DNA of 64,000 nt from Chrysopilus asiliformis (Eukaryota > Arthropoda > Insecta > Diptera > Rhagionidae): assembly GCA_964034945.1 (NCBI GenBank), contig OZ035962.1, forward strand, positions 113,895,234 through 113,959,233, in the 5' to 3' direction. The notes under the pieces are model-generated. The model did no database searches. It saw only the letters and a program-made list of their open reading frames with translations, and had not been told where the DNA came from. Of the stretch, positions 49,967 to 62,689 are shown piece by piece (position 1 is the first letter of the stretch; every line of letters starts with the position of its first letter). Position numbers and translations under genes: made by a program.

Positions 49967-50007
49967 TACACCGAGAGGATTATTTCTGGAATCAAGAAAG
50001 TAAGGAA

Positions 50008-50259
50008 CGATTCTCGTCCAAGTAGTAAGTTTCTCTGTAGGACGTTTCTAAAATCAAATGTAGGACGTTTCTAAAATCAAGAGTTATATTTCTTGAACAA
50101 GAACTATTTTATTTAATCAAGAATTTAATTAGAAGATAATTCTTAATTCAAGAAGTGAAGTTGTAGATCTAAGAAATGGTTTTCTTAATTTTAGAAATAT
50201 TTTGTAGTGTTTTCTAGATTCCAAAATTCAGAAAAGTTTTACTTGGACGAAAATCGTTC
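50008..50259. repeat. Foldback element with GAACGATTYTCGTCCAAGTA ends
   Basis: The left end reads GAACGATTCTCGTCCAAGTA. The right end, as reverse complement, reads GAACGATTTTCGTCCAAGTA. The interior is rich in CAAGAA, TTCTTG and a duplicated GTAGGACGTTTCTAAAATCA. Degraded MITE or foldback, class unknown. It directly follows mariner copy 2. Confidence 0.55.
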
Positions 50260-50301
50260 AATTTTCTAGGTAATCGGCCATCTTTTTTTAAGTCTGGACA
50301 C

Positions 50302-50508
50302 CAATCATCTATTCCGACGCGTCTCTGTCTTTCGACTCCGACGCAGCTTTTAACTCTTGACTTCGCCATATCTGCAGTTTGAAATTTCTCGGAATCGTCA
50401 CTATGAATCCAAACGTGATTCTGACTGTCACTCTGATGATATGACGAAGTCAAGAGTTAAAAGCTGCGTCGAAGTCGAATGACAGAGACGCGTCGGAATA
50501 CATGATTG
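50302..50508. repeat. Long near-perfect hairpin, 70-bp arms
   Basis: Arms 50302-50371 and 50439-50508 are inverted copies with a handful of mismatches and a 67-bp loop. The shared core includes GACGCGTC, AGCTTTTAACTCTTGACTTC and its complement. The arms are GC-richer than the flanks. It may be a foldback transposon or a hairpin-RNA source. Confidence 0.75.
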
Positions 50509-51440
50509 CTGCCCTGGTTTGGTTTTGGTTCGGTTCGGCCGTCTTTTTTTCAGAATAGTTCGGTTTATAGTTTGGTTTTGGTTCACTAAAATTTCAACCA
50601 TTGATTTTTGGTTCGATTCAAATAACATCTCTGAAAAAATACACCATTTACTGTTGATATAGGAACCATTCTTGTTATTTTTAATAAGTCGCCATTGATT
50701 TAATAACTTATGACGTTCACAAAACAATCTGAAATTTGGGAGGAACAATAAAAATTGCCTTTCAACCGCAATGTATCGCCTTTCTAACATTTTTCAATAT
50801 TTCCAAATTACACGCTCAACAGTAAATTGTAAAAAAAAAGTTTCCATTCATATTTTAACTTTTCCGTGTTCATTCAATAACAAAAATTATGTTATAAGTA
50901 TATTTTACTATCTTCATATACTATTTCACTATACCTCAGTGTCGATGTCATGGCCAAAAAATGCAAATAATCGACGAAATTTAATGGCATGAGGTCAATG
51001 TTCAGCCGAATGGTTTTTGTTTATGATTCTCTGTGGAGGTGTGAGTTTTGGCAGTTTTATGTTGGCATATCAATGTGTGACGGCATTATATATGACGTTT
51101 TGTGTGCTTTTTATATGATTCGCTGATAGTGGCACGACTAGGATAAACGCATAATAGTCGAGTTTACTTTTTATCATTTTAAAGCAGTAGCGGCAGCATA
51201 TGCGCAAAATTTTCATTAATGTGTAGCGTCGGTTGTCATGGCAGCCGGCTGCAATAAATAATTCTAATAAAACAACTTTTTTCACTATATATATATGTAT
51301 ATATTAAGTTGGAAAGGGATGAGGGGATGTCGACATACGTAGAGTATTATTAACCGAGTTCACGTGCCAACTGAACCGACCGGTACTAAGTAAGATTATA
51401 AGTAAGTAAGATTATCGTGTTTTTTTGTTGTTTTTTTTTT

Positions 51441-51441
<1 letters not shown>

Positions 51442-51481
<40 letters not shown>
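51442..51481. repeat. Poly(T) tract of 40 bases
   Basis: A pure T run following interrupted T-rich sequence. The Phe-rich open frame across it is meaningless. The length may be imprecise in the assembly. Confidence 0.8.
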
Positions 51482-51482
<1 letters not shown>

Positions 51483-52699
51483 TTGTTTACGATGGCTGCT
51501 GTGTGAAAAGCTCCTGTCTAGCGAATGGGCGGGTGGGTGAAAAGTTTACAGAGTTCCCGATGTCGTGTGTCCTGACGGCTTTGCAGTCGAACGGACTCGA
51601 TATTTGTCTGTCTATCGTGTTACTTTGGTACTTGAACTGAAAGTGTAGTCAAAAAGTTTACCTTTTGTGTGGCACTTTAGCCGAAAACTACCTGGTGTTC
51701 AACTCTTGAACTTTGACTACTTTGGCCATGTCTGCCACATTAAAATTTTATCATCATCACAAAATATACACGACCATATCGTTTCCATTGCTGTCGCCAT
51801 CAGTGTCGATATTTGCTCCGTCTCGCTGTCGATGTTGTCGTCCGTGGCCATGGTCTATCGCTATTAAAATTTCATTCAAATCTTCCGATGGTAAAATTAT
51901 TGTTAATTGGAATTTCGATATGGCATGCACACCACAATCAAAGTTGACGTTGGAAATAAATGAGAGACGGGTGGTGGTTCACTAAATAAAGTGACGTCTC
52001 CAAATTTTAACAAATTTTAGTATCGCGGTTGATGGGACGGAAGCAGGCAGAGGAAATGGTTAAATTCGATAAAGCTAAAATAAAACTCATTCTATCATTG
52101 AACAAACTATTCCATTGATAACCAGATAAACGTACAGACAAATACGCTAGATTAAAGATATTTAGTCGTGACTCTTACATAACTTTAATTGTTGTCGTCA
52201 GTCTATAAGCTAAATCAATTTTGTTAATGATAGCTTTAATTTTTATTTGTATTAAAGCCTCTGGACACTCGGCTCTAACTCAGGCAATTGTAGGCTGTCT
52301 GGCTACCAGGAAAATATGTTTATGATGTGTGGTTATTATTGATGTGAAACATTTCATTGGTTTTATATAAAATTTGATTAATTTACTGATTATGAACTTT
52401 TGTCAACAGTTGGATTAGATGTGTAGTCAAGGTTCTGTTGATTTCAGTTTTCCTTCCTCGTCACCTGTGAATTTGTCTGCCCGGGAAATTTGGATTTGAA
52501 AACATCCGCAAAAATAATATAATAATTTTGTTGACCGTATAAGCCGAGAAATTCTAATAGGATTAACTACTAATGGCTTAATTACAAATTTATCAATAAT
52601 TGAAAGTTCTTCTTGGATACAGATAAAAAAAATTCAGATTTGAAATCAGTAAAACAAAATCTATATAAAAAAAAACTATGAATTGATTGAAACCCACGA

Positions 52700-52920
52700 T
52701 TTTCGTAAACAAAAATTTAAGTTGCTAGCTTAACGCGTTCTCGAGTTATTTAAGTTACGTGAAACGGACAGACAGCCGGACCGATACATAGGCCGACAAA
52801 AAGATGCACGGACATTGTGATAACTTTGCTTGAAGCGGATTAGCACTTCCGATTAGAGCATTTTTACGAAAATGTCTTTTCGTCTGTCAGTATGTGTATA
52901 AGATTTCTCAAAATTAAACA
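52700..52920 (+). repeat. Repeat family A, tail fragments
   Basis: It contains TTAACGCGTTCTCGAGTTAT, a CGGACAGACAGCCGGAC run, TCTGTCAGTATGTGTATAAG and AGATTTCTCAAAATTAAACAG. The last two match the post-microsatellite part of the 3287-4300 copy. Confidence 0.5.
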
Positions 52921-52955
52921 GTTTCTACAAATCTTTTACTCTATGAACACTTTAA

Positions 52956-53154
52956 CACGTTGACTGCCAGACCAATTTTGCAAAAATGTAAGGGAGATGC
53001 CAATACATGTAGACGTATGTAGAATGTACGTATGTATATATGTATGCATGTAGATTGTAGACCCAGCTATCGAAAATGATAGCCTTGGCCGCTCATGAAT
53101 CATAGTGCCAATTTTCACTGGCTATCAAAAATGATAGCCATGGCAGTCAATGTG
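52956..53154. mobile_element. piggyBac-like MITE, 199 bp
   Basis: It is bounded by TTAA on both sides (52952-52955 and 53155-53158). The ends are CACGTTGACTGCCA and, as reverse complement, CACATTGACTGCCA (13 of 14 identical). A TTAA duplication with CACGTTGA-type ends is the piggyBac pattern. The interior has TATGTATATATGTATG repeats and a CTATC(G/A)AAAATGATAGCC motif that occurs twice. No coding capacity. Confidence 0.85.
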
Positions 53155-54550
53155 TTAAGAAAAATATAATTTTTAACTTCACTAATATTTCTATAAATTC
53201 CTAGTTTACCAAGCAGTTGTAACATCATCTTTAAGATCACTCGACGGTAATATCCTCCTGACATGAATTTTTTCCGCATTGCATTAAAAAATACTTTTCA
53301 ATAGTCCTGAATCAATAATTTTTAGAAACTCAATTTTTTCTCTAATTTCTGATGGGTTTTATCATCTAAGAACCGGCAATCATCAGTCATGGAAAGCATA
53401 AAAACTTGAAGTTCTTCATGTCTGCTCCGTTGCCAATTTATGTTTCCCCATCACAAGTTTTATCTTGAATTTCTTTCTTTTCCATTCGATGTTGACTACT
53501 TTTTCTTAAAATACGAGTAAGACTTTTTTGTATGGGGTCCCCCCAACATTTTTTTTTTTAAATAAGGGCCAAGAAGAAATCCTATCGGTCATTGGGGCGC
53601 ATCTAAACCATCAGGGGAAAAAATTGAACGAATTGATGGCCAGCCACTTATCACGCAAGAAGGAACCCGTAGAATTCACTGGAATCGTTAACTCTACCCC
53701 TTTTGATCCCTTCGGCCTGTCCAATCATTCCTTATTGCATTACTTTGTTGTTTGGAAGGTTTTTTTTGTCACATTTCGATTTGGGTGTATTTTTGGGACT
53801 ATTCGAACATAGATAGGACCAGTATGCGTTGTTTTACCCTTGTGTCCATTTGAACCCTCACCTGTATTTACCTTCGACGCCAAACACCGTAACAAAAATT
53901 TTTATTGATACGAGTTGCATAGGAATCGGGATTGTGGTGCCGACTTTTGACAGCGACAAAAACCTACTGGTTCTGGAGGATTCGATTGCGTTTTTGTTCG
54001 TTTGCATGGACTAAAGTAAGCTAAGGTGACTTCGACCGGTGTGCGCTGGTTAAATGACTGAAAACCGGTTGATGCAGCGAATCGAATTAGACCTCGCATG
54101 GAGGTTTTTGTAAATCGACCGCAACCAAGACCAGTTCTGTAGTCCAACTATACCTAAACTAACCTTTCCTTATACCACTGAACCGGAATGGTGTAGTTTT
54201 TGTATCTTTTCCATGTATAAAATATGTATATTGTGTGTCTATTTCTGATGTTCCTGCTGTATTTAGTAAACATTTTGCAATATCTCAAGTCGCAACACTT
54301 TGAAATGGAGCCTGATCGGGACTTTGTCTAGACATTATATTAATGTTTATTACGGGGGAGAAAAAAAATCTGCTCTTAGATAGCATCTATTACAAAGAAA
54401 TTCAGGAATTTTTGGGCTTTTGTGGTAATAGCTGTTTGTCGGCGACTTCTGCTTAATTATCCAGTGCCAGAAGACCCAGAAGATATAGTGTTTGTTGCAC
54501 TTTTTGTGATACATTTTTTATCCTCGACACTAGAGGCGAACGAGTAAGTC

Positions 54551-54902
54551 CGGTATTACACTTGGCTTATTTAAGCCGGCAACCTTTGGGCTTAATAAGC
54601 CAATGTGCTTACATTTGTGGCTTAAATAAGCCAATCCTGTTTGCATATGCTACACAAGTTTACATGGGTGTGTGTGAACTCAAACCATTGAAATTGCTGC
54701 TGCTCATATACTTCCCAAGATCTTTACCTGCTGACGGTCAGAACGAAAATGATTTCTGCCTAGTACTTTTCCCAAACCGGTTCACACGCTTTGCATGCAG
54801 ATTGTCAATAAGCCATGATTTCGAGTGGCAACTTTTCCCTCCTCAGTCGTTTCTCCCGAAAATCGGCTTAAGTAAGCCCGAAAGTTGCCGTGTGTAATAC
54901 CG
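54551..54902. mobile_element. MITE-like element with CGGTATTACAC ends, about 352 bp
   Basis: The left end is CGGTATTACAC and the right end GTGTAATACCG, a perfect 11-bp inverted repeat. Beyond it, subterminal GGCTTATTTAAGCC-type palindromes and GGCAAC.TT.GGGCTTA strings occur at both ends in inverted order. TAAG occurs just outside both ends and might be a short target duplication. The open frame at 54562-54897 lies wholly inside and is not a gene. Confidence 0.65.
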
Positions 54903-55653
54903 CGCTAAGAGGGTAATTGTTTTTTTTTTGTCAAAGTTTCGCCTAATAATACTGAAATGTTATTTCCAGTTATGTTATTCCACTGTAAAAGCTATAAATT
55001 AGCCAAAAAAATCGACAAGCTATGCAATCACATCGAGTAATTTCTTAAAATTTGTTTTACTACAGTCTTATATCGGTCACTTTCCATAATGAATCTCATA
55101 TTTTTCCGAAAATCATAAATATTTTTAATTCATTTTGCAATTAATTCCCATTTAGCTATAAATCCGGAATAATGAAACCTAGAATTGATAATCATTTTCG
55201 CCGAAAATTTATGTACCTTTCTACTAAAATTCATTCAAATGTTAATTCAATCACATATTATCGTGTATACACAAATTGAAGAAAAATTGTGGCTTCTCTT
55301 CTCTTCATGGTTTTTGAATACTCCATCCTACATTTTCACTTCGGTATTTGTAGATCCCATGGGATTTGTTATGACGGCGGAAAATGATTTATAAACATTT
55401 TAAAAATAAATGCAGACTTCTCGAAAAAGAATCAAAATACAACCCCTCATTTGGGGGTCAGAGAGTCATTGTTGAGTTATTTTCAAAAGATAGGAAATTG
55501 AGGTGAATGGCTGCGGTTTTCTAATTGCAAATATTTATCTTTTTTTTAAGAAAAATAAAGAAATCAAAATGAAAACACTAAAAATAATGAATAATGATTG
55601 AAAAAAGTATTTTTAAAGATTGTTTTTCTTCAAAATTAAATGAAAAGCGAATT

Positions 55654-55805
55654 TCAAAAAGTCAAAATTAAATGAAAAGCGAATTTGAAAATCAAGTCTT
55701 CGTCACGGACGGAAAATGCCAAAAATTTTGTTAAACATCAAAACTATCGTACTTTGCAATGTTATCTTTTAAGTTGTCATTTGCTGTGTTTCACTGCTTT
55801 AATTT
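55654..55805 (+). repeat. Direct repeat pair, copy 1
   Basis: About 150 bp, from CAAAAAGTCAAAATTAAATG to GTGTTTCACTGCTTTAATTT, reappears at 57089-57240 with very few differences. The 30 bp before it (AAAATTAAATGAAAAGCGAA) are themselves a partial extra copy. Confidence 0.85.
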
Positions 55806-57088
55806 ATTATTTTTTACATAAAATTAAACATTGCAGAGGAAATCACAACTGATGTTTTTTTTTAAATTTTTTTTAGTTTTTTGCTAATTTTAACAATTTA
55901 TGAAATTTTTGTCTATAGCTAAAGGAGTTGGTTGACTTCATACCCTTCTAGTGGGATTATTAGAAACAACAGCATGAAGAAAATCTTTATTTGGTTCCTA
56001 GATAATCCCTAAATACAAATGGATTCGGTCTGGACTAAAGACTTTTTATTAGTTTTTCGTGGTGTGGTAGTTACTGTTTTGTTTGTGTGCCGGCCAAATT
56101 AAAATTTTCGTTGGCATTTTCTCTCCTTTCTTATTTTATTTTTTTCGACTAAATATCCTTTTGTCGGTCGGTGAATTTTTGAGGATTTAATTTTTGAGGG
56201 CACTTTTACATCCGTAGTTCTGTTCAAAGCGCATCTGTTATTGCAAGAATTTAAAATTTTCCTGTTATTTTCTAAACATCCGAACGGATTTTGATAATGA
56301 TTTTGACGATGTGTGATCATATTTTTAACAAATTCTTAGCATCTAAAAAAACTTTCCCTACAAAACCTCTGCTTTTTTTTGTAATATAAAACCACCTCAG
56401 AGCATCTAAAAAAAACATTTTTAAAAAACGATTTTCCCACATCTCAAAACATTGGATTTCTTTAAAATTTTCAAAGTTTCGCAACATCTCATGCGGTGGT
56501 CGCATCTCATAGAACAAAAGGTCAAACTAATAAAAGTGTATCCCCATGTTGTGTCCAAAAAAAGGAACAAGAATTTTAAAATTCACACTAATTTTTGACA
56601 TTGGAAGTGGCTAAAGGGGAGAGGGAGAGATCAACTAATGAAAGACCCTAGACAGAATATTCATAAGATTCCATTCGGAACTGTTGCAAACTGGTTTGGA
56701 TTTGCCTCCTCCTCAACGTGTTTCTTATACAAGATTCTTATGTTTCTTTATGCTTTTTATGCGTGTTTTTTTTTTCTTTCTTTTGCAATGTTGGGCTAAA
56801 GTTGCGTCAAACAGAGGCATCTCCGTATCTTCGCATATCATCGACGCCAATGAAAAGAATAAAACCTGCAGAAATCACAACCTGAGCCCAGGCTATGCTC
56901 AGCATTGTTGCGTTTTGGGCATTTTCATTTCGATCAAGACAAGTTTAGCAACGATGAAAAAGGCCACATTTTGGGTAAGAAACGGGTTATTGATGGCTTA
57001 GGTACCTTTTGATTAAGTGGGGAGCCATGTCTAAATGGATAATAAAACGTAACGTCTTGTGAGCCCTTTTAACAGGTTTTTTTTTTCA

Positions 57089-57240
57089 AAAAGTCAAAAT
57101 TAAATGAAAAGCGAATTTGGAGAAAATCAAGTCTTCGTCACGGACGGAAAATGCCAAAAATTTTGTTAAACATCAAAACTATCGCACTTTGCAATGTTAT
57201 CTTTTAAGTTGTCATTTGCTGTGTTTCACTGCTTTAATTT
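57089..57240 (+). repeat. Direct repeat pair, copy 2
   Basis: Near-identical to 55654-55805, differing by a 3-bp insertion (GGAGAAAATC) and one T/C change. It lies 1.4 kb away in the same orientation. The intervening DNA is not recognised. Confidence 0.85.
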
Positions 57241-59949
57241 TTGATAGAGTCTGTCACGTGCAATTCAGCAAATCCTAAAAAAACAGATCAGGGATTAGCC
57301 TGAATAAAGATTCGTTAAAACGCGAGAGAATTAAATTTGCACTATAGACAAGTGGAAGTATCGACCATCATTTGAATTACACAAAAGCCAAGCTTAGAAT
57401 TTGTGTCTCAGTTATAGATTCCAGCTCTTATTCGTGAATTACGCTCTAATATTGTGCTCTCTGAATTCCCAGAGGGCGATAATTTGTAAATTGGAACCGC
57501 TAAGAATGAGAATTTTACTACGAGAAGCGTTCGAATTGAGAAAAACTTAAAGAACACGATAAAATTGTAAGAAGTTTTTTTTTATTTATTGGTCAATGAC
57601 CTGCCGCCGTCGATCGAGCGACGTTTCTACGATTCCGTATTCGTCTGACCAGTGGCTTGGACGCGTTGGAAGAAGTTTGGATTTGGATGTTGGTCTAGTC
57701 GAAGCTTAGTCGAATTTCATGACTTTTGGTGATGTGATTGTTTTTTTAGCTTTTGTACCTTACGTAATGACTTCTAGAAACGCAGCATACTCTATCAAAA
57801 TCGTCAGGGGGCGAGTGGAGTGGTTCGATTTTTTACATTATGGAACGAGTTTAACTTTTGATGAAAGCGAGTTTTATTGCCAAATTTCAACCTTGTACCT
57901 CAATTTGTTCTCTAGTTTTCGTGTAGTGAACTTCAAGATGATACCCAGCTTTTTATCATATCGTGATCCTTATCCTTTTCCAAAAGCGCTAGAACTCTGA
58001 GACTTGGTGCGTTTGAAAGAGGTTGCACCAAAACCCAACCCCCGATCATTAGTTGAAAAAATCAAAAATGGCGTTTGGTACACGATAAGACTAAAACCGT
58101 AGAAATTCTGGAACTTGAATTATTTGAGTTGCACATAAGTTCAGGTTAAGATTCAGCTATTCCAATAGACAATTTTAGCACATGTCAGAATTTTTGGGGT
58201 TGTCGTAAGAGGCTGTCCATAAAATTAGCCACGCTAATTTTAGACTTTTCGTATTTACCACTACATTCTTCTCATAACTGTTTTCCGCGATTGTTTGTAT
58301 GGAGTTTAGTACCACCGTCAGACTATTGTAGATCCTTCGTCTCCAAGACGTATTTTTTATACAGTTGTAATTGATTTTTTTACAAAATGATGCCTCAAAA
58401 ATGTATTTTTACATATGTCATCTCTCAATCTTAGAAATTTACAAGTTTTAAATTCAAGTTAGATATTTGTACGGTTTTTCATGTTAGGTTTGAAGCGTAA
58501 AACTGTCAAACTGCCTGACTAATTTTCACAAAATCTTTAAATTGCAAGTATATGCAAGACTGTATTAAAAATTAACATAATTCCATTGGCTAAAAACCTT
58601 CCAGTGATTTTGTTCTATGGTATTTAATTCTTGACATTTTCTCGGTAATGTTCCTGTCGCTTAAAGCTGCACGTTTTTTTTGGAATTTGATCAAATCTTG
58701 AGGTTGCTTGGTCGTTTCTCGCGATGTTGAACTAGACTAGAGTGAAGAGTTGCTCGAAATTGAATTAAAGGAAAGTCGACACAATCCGGTTACCTTCCAT
58801 ACAATGTTCCCCATACACTCCCAAAATCCCATTCCTTTCGCCGCCCTCCTAGTTAATTGACTAGCTGATGTTTGAGTTGACTCTGGTTGCGGCCACGTTG
58901 CGTTCCCGGTGCGTGCCCGCGTGCAATTCGAACAGAGCTGTGCTCCTCCAGATTCTTGGCATTTTTGTGGACAGTAAGTCGGTGTATGGTTGGTCTATGT
59001 TGGATACTTGCTTGCTTCCCTTGGTTATTTCTTATTTGCTGTTGTCTAATAAATGGTCCGTCACATCATGTGCTAAGAAAATGAACAACAAGAGGTCCAC
59101 GGAACACTATGAATTCTTGGCTGTTGACCGATGACGTTGTGTTGCATTTAGGAGCTGCGCTATATTTCAGAGGACTTCTTCTGGTTGTTTTGATGTGTAA
59201 ATTGTTGGTAACTTATGCGTACATTGCCCGGGATTAAAATAGAATCCAAAAACGACACCAACGATCCTCCACTTGGTCGCTCTGAGATGAGATGAAGTTT
59301 TGTAGATTAACAGAATATATACGACGTCCAAAATGGAGATGAAGATCGAGACGAAGATTTCAAGTCTTTCTAAATGTTTACTTGCTTGATGCACTCCTGA
59401 CTTCTGATCTTGCTATCATTCTATCGTGAAATGCAGTTTTCAATTCGAATTTGATTATTTTTAGAAAAGGAGAAATTTATGAAACCATCGACATGGCCGG
59501 AAAATTTTATAGAAATTTTATTGCCGTTAAAAGATTTTTACGTGATTTTAAGGCTGATCTCATTAAAAATTACTCTAGAAGGAAGTTTAAATTTATTTCT
59601 ATTAGTTAAGGGCCAACATTAATAACATTCTTTTTTGTTGTTGTCAGTAGTTGAATATCTAGTGGTAAAGGCATTTAAAATTTCTTTAATTCTTGTTGAA
59701 CTTGAGCATTGGAATTTAGAAAATTTTCAATTGTTTTATGCCACATAATAAAATCTAGAAAACTATTACAAAATCGTGAAATGTCGATATGTCGAAACTT
59801 TTTAAGTTTTTTAACTGATAAAATATAGTGCAAATTGATAATACGGTGGCGCTGCGGTATGAACGCCACAGTGTTTCAGTTTTTAAACCAGCCTCAAATG
59901 GACGTTAAATTCAGGAGCAGATCAAATTTCTGTGTCTATTTGAGACTAT

Positions 59950-60430
59950 AGTTAGAAAAACGTGCTTTTATTTGCATGGGGCAGGGAAGAAAAAGGGGCT
60001 TTTACTATCCTCTGCTATACAGGGAAAGTATTGTATTCGTGACGGACACCAACTCGAGAACGGGGGCAGGTAGAAACTTTCCGATCAGTACGAAATCCGT
60101 TTCAAGTGAAATTATGAGGATGTCCGTTCATCTGTATGTCGGTCTGTCTGTTTGTCGGCATGTGGGTCTGTCCATTTTATATATCTCAAATAACTCGAGA
60201 ACGCTTTGAGCTAGCGACTTGAATTTTTTTGTAAATAAGTTTTGTGAAAATCGTAGTTTTCTATGAATTTTTGGAAAAGTAACGTTAGTATAACAGATTA
60301 CAATTTTTTTTTAAATACGGTGTTTCGAAAATTTTCCGAAAAATACGCGCTTTTGGGAAAATAACTAAATTCAAAGACAATAATATTTCCTTCATTTTTT
60401 TCTTTAACAGTTTTTACGTATCTTTACCGC
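59950..60430 (+). repeat. Repeat family A, divergent copy
   Basis: The head module is TTTTACTATCCTCTGCTATA then GAAAGTATTGTATTCGTGA. It is followed by CTCGAGAACGGGGGCAGG, a TCTGTCTGT tract (60140-60175), then CTCGAGAACGCTTTGAGCTA (compare CTAATAGAGCTAGCGCC in the 3287-4300 copy). Confidence 0.55.
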
Positions 60431-60522
60431 TTCTCGGAGTATTTGAAAAAAATATTATACTTTGCATATTTTTCCGAAAAGTAGATATTGCAGAGTAAAG
60501 TTTTAGTAAAATGACTAGTATT

Positions 60523-60817
60523 ACACTCAGAAAAATGGAGGCTAACTCGACGACCTACATACGGCGTAATTGGCCTCGGGAAGGCGCGCGTTCGCCTGCA
60601 TGTGGGCAAGTAAAACTGAGTTTACCTGTGGTCGGAGAAATTCTGAAATTAAGCCACCAGCAAGTGAAGTAGGGCATTGGGAGCTGCAGGAGTTGACCTT
60701 AGATAGGTTAACTTTGACCTTACAGAAACCTCTGTAAGGTCAGGTCTGGCTTACAGAAACCTCTGTAAGGTCAGAGTTAACCTGACAAAAAGTTGACCTG
60801 AACATTTTTCTGAGTGT
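60523..60817. mobile_element. MITE-like element with ACACTCAGAAAAAT ends, 295 bp
   Basis: The 14-bp termini ACACTCAGAAAAAT and ATTTTTCTGAGTGT are exact inverted repeats. Inside, a TTACAGAAACCTCTGTAAGG palindrome followed by TCAG occurs twice in tandem (about 60720-60775). No clear target duplication, no coding capacity, class undetermined. Confidence 0.7.
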
Positions 60818-62689
60818 AGGTCTCATTAATTTTAAGATGCCCAACCCATCTACACAGTTAATATTTTGCAATAAAGTCCAACGAAAAGTTACACAATTTT
60901 TTTCTCTGAGTTTTATCGATTTACCCTAATGTCTTTCAATTTACTGCCAATTTCCTAGAAATAATATTTAAGATTAAAATCAGTGGCAATATAGGAAAAA
61001 AAAATTCAATTTCTTCGCATCTGTAAAATTTCTATAAATACAACCCAGTAGAATGTCATCAATAACAAAAACATAAGCAATAGTAGCATCAGTAAAATGA
61101 GAAAAAACGAAAATCTGGAATCGAGTTAACAATGTACGGAGAGACGTCAAATGCGATTGTGTGTGTTGCTGATATCTTTCGGGAAAAGTAGCCCAGCGTG
61201 ATACAGAGGGCATATTAGGTAAATAAATATAGGTGAGCGAACGTAGGTTGGATGATAGTGTAAGGGGGATAGGAGCGATTAACGTGCTAAGAAAACTTTT
61301 AAGGTGTGGAAGGGTGAAAAATTGAGACTTTTTCCATTGCGATGATGTTTTTCATTATTTGTAGGCACGTTTTTTACATATGCAAAGGTACAAGAATCTA
61401 ATTCGCAAGGCACTTTTACATTGCTTGAGATGCGATGGGGCCGAATGGTTTGGAGCTATGACGTTATTTCTGGTTGCCTTCAATTACGTATGTTGGCCTC
61501 TTTGGCACATGTGATGATTAAATACGATGATGATGTACACGAACGACCGAAACTTACCGAAATATTCAACCTTACCCGTCCATGGTCATTTAGAGTATAA
61601 TCTTTTCAATGGTGCGCTGAATATGTTGTTTTGTTGTTGATTGGATCGACTACAACAAATTGTCAATTTGACACATTGTCCGGATTCGGGTCCATTTACA
61701 CCCTTATTTCTAGGGGGGCAGTCAGCCCTGGCAAATGAGATAAAGTTACCGGAAATCTGTGCGAAATGGAAAGAGATGAAGGAATAGGGCATGAAGCTAA
61801 TGAAAACAACGTTAGGATTAATGCTGGGGTTTCCATATATCGTTAGAGGTTATGTTGCTTATGGAACAATTTTCGGACAATAAATGAATTCAGCCAGGGG
61901 TGAAGAGTGACATCAAGAGAGATGAGTATGTGACTAAAGCAGAAATTTCTCGTATATTTGTCTCGTTCGGTTGAATGAATTTTATATATGTTTGAATCTT
62001 TGCTTTTTATGTTTGAGTTGATATACAGCTCAAATATGTAGCATGCAGGCTCTATCTCTCTGCTATGCTGGATATGTTGAACATTTTATGCCGTTCGTAC
62101 GAAAGCAAATGTTTAATCTGTTCAAACGCGTCCCAAAATAAATTCACAGATTGGGCATATTATGTACACGAATATCACACCGACACCCGACCATGTTTAA
62201 GATTTTTTTTCCTCTCAATATTAGTGTATTCTTCCAGTATTTATTTATTTACTTTTTTCCACTCTTTTGGCTTCTCTCGTTCTCTGGCTGTAAATTCAAC
62301 TTTAGTCGTTTTCGAAGTTAACATGGACTCGTCGTCGCCGTCACTATTCTGTCGATGTTGGTCTAAGTACCAGAGAAAGGGTGGAAAAAACTTCAATTTC
62401 GTAGGATAACAATAACGTCCAGGGGGTAGTTTTTATTCCTTCTCGTTAAAAATGCACAGACACCCCGCTGACATGAGGGAATAACAATTTTTTTATAAAC
62501 CTTTTTCATATTGCTCGTGATTTTTTTTCGAATTTTTTCGGATTTTTTTTTTTTTTGAATAGCAAGAAAAATCTGATGTGAGCAGCACATGACTTTCTTA
62601 TACTAAATCCACGTCCCTATCGATATCAGTTTGAGATACTGAGTTCTTAAAAAAAAACCAGAGGGTAGGAAATTTTACTGTCTTCAACT

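Noticed and set aside
51425..51640. Poly-Phe open frame
   Set aside because: It is caused by the 40-base T tract.
54562..54897. 111-codon plus-strand open frame
   Set aside because: It is entirely inside a terminal-inverted-repeat element and made of its palindromes.
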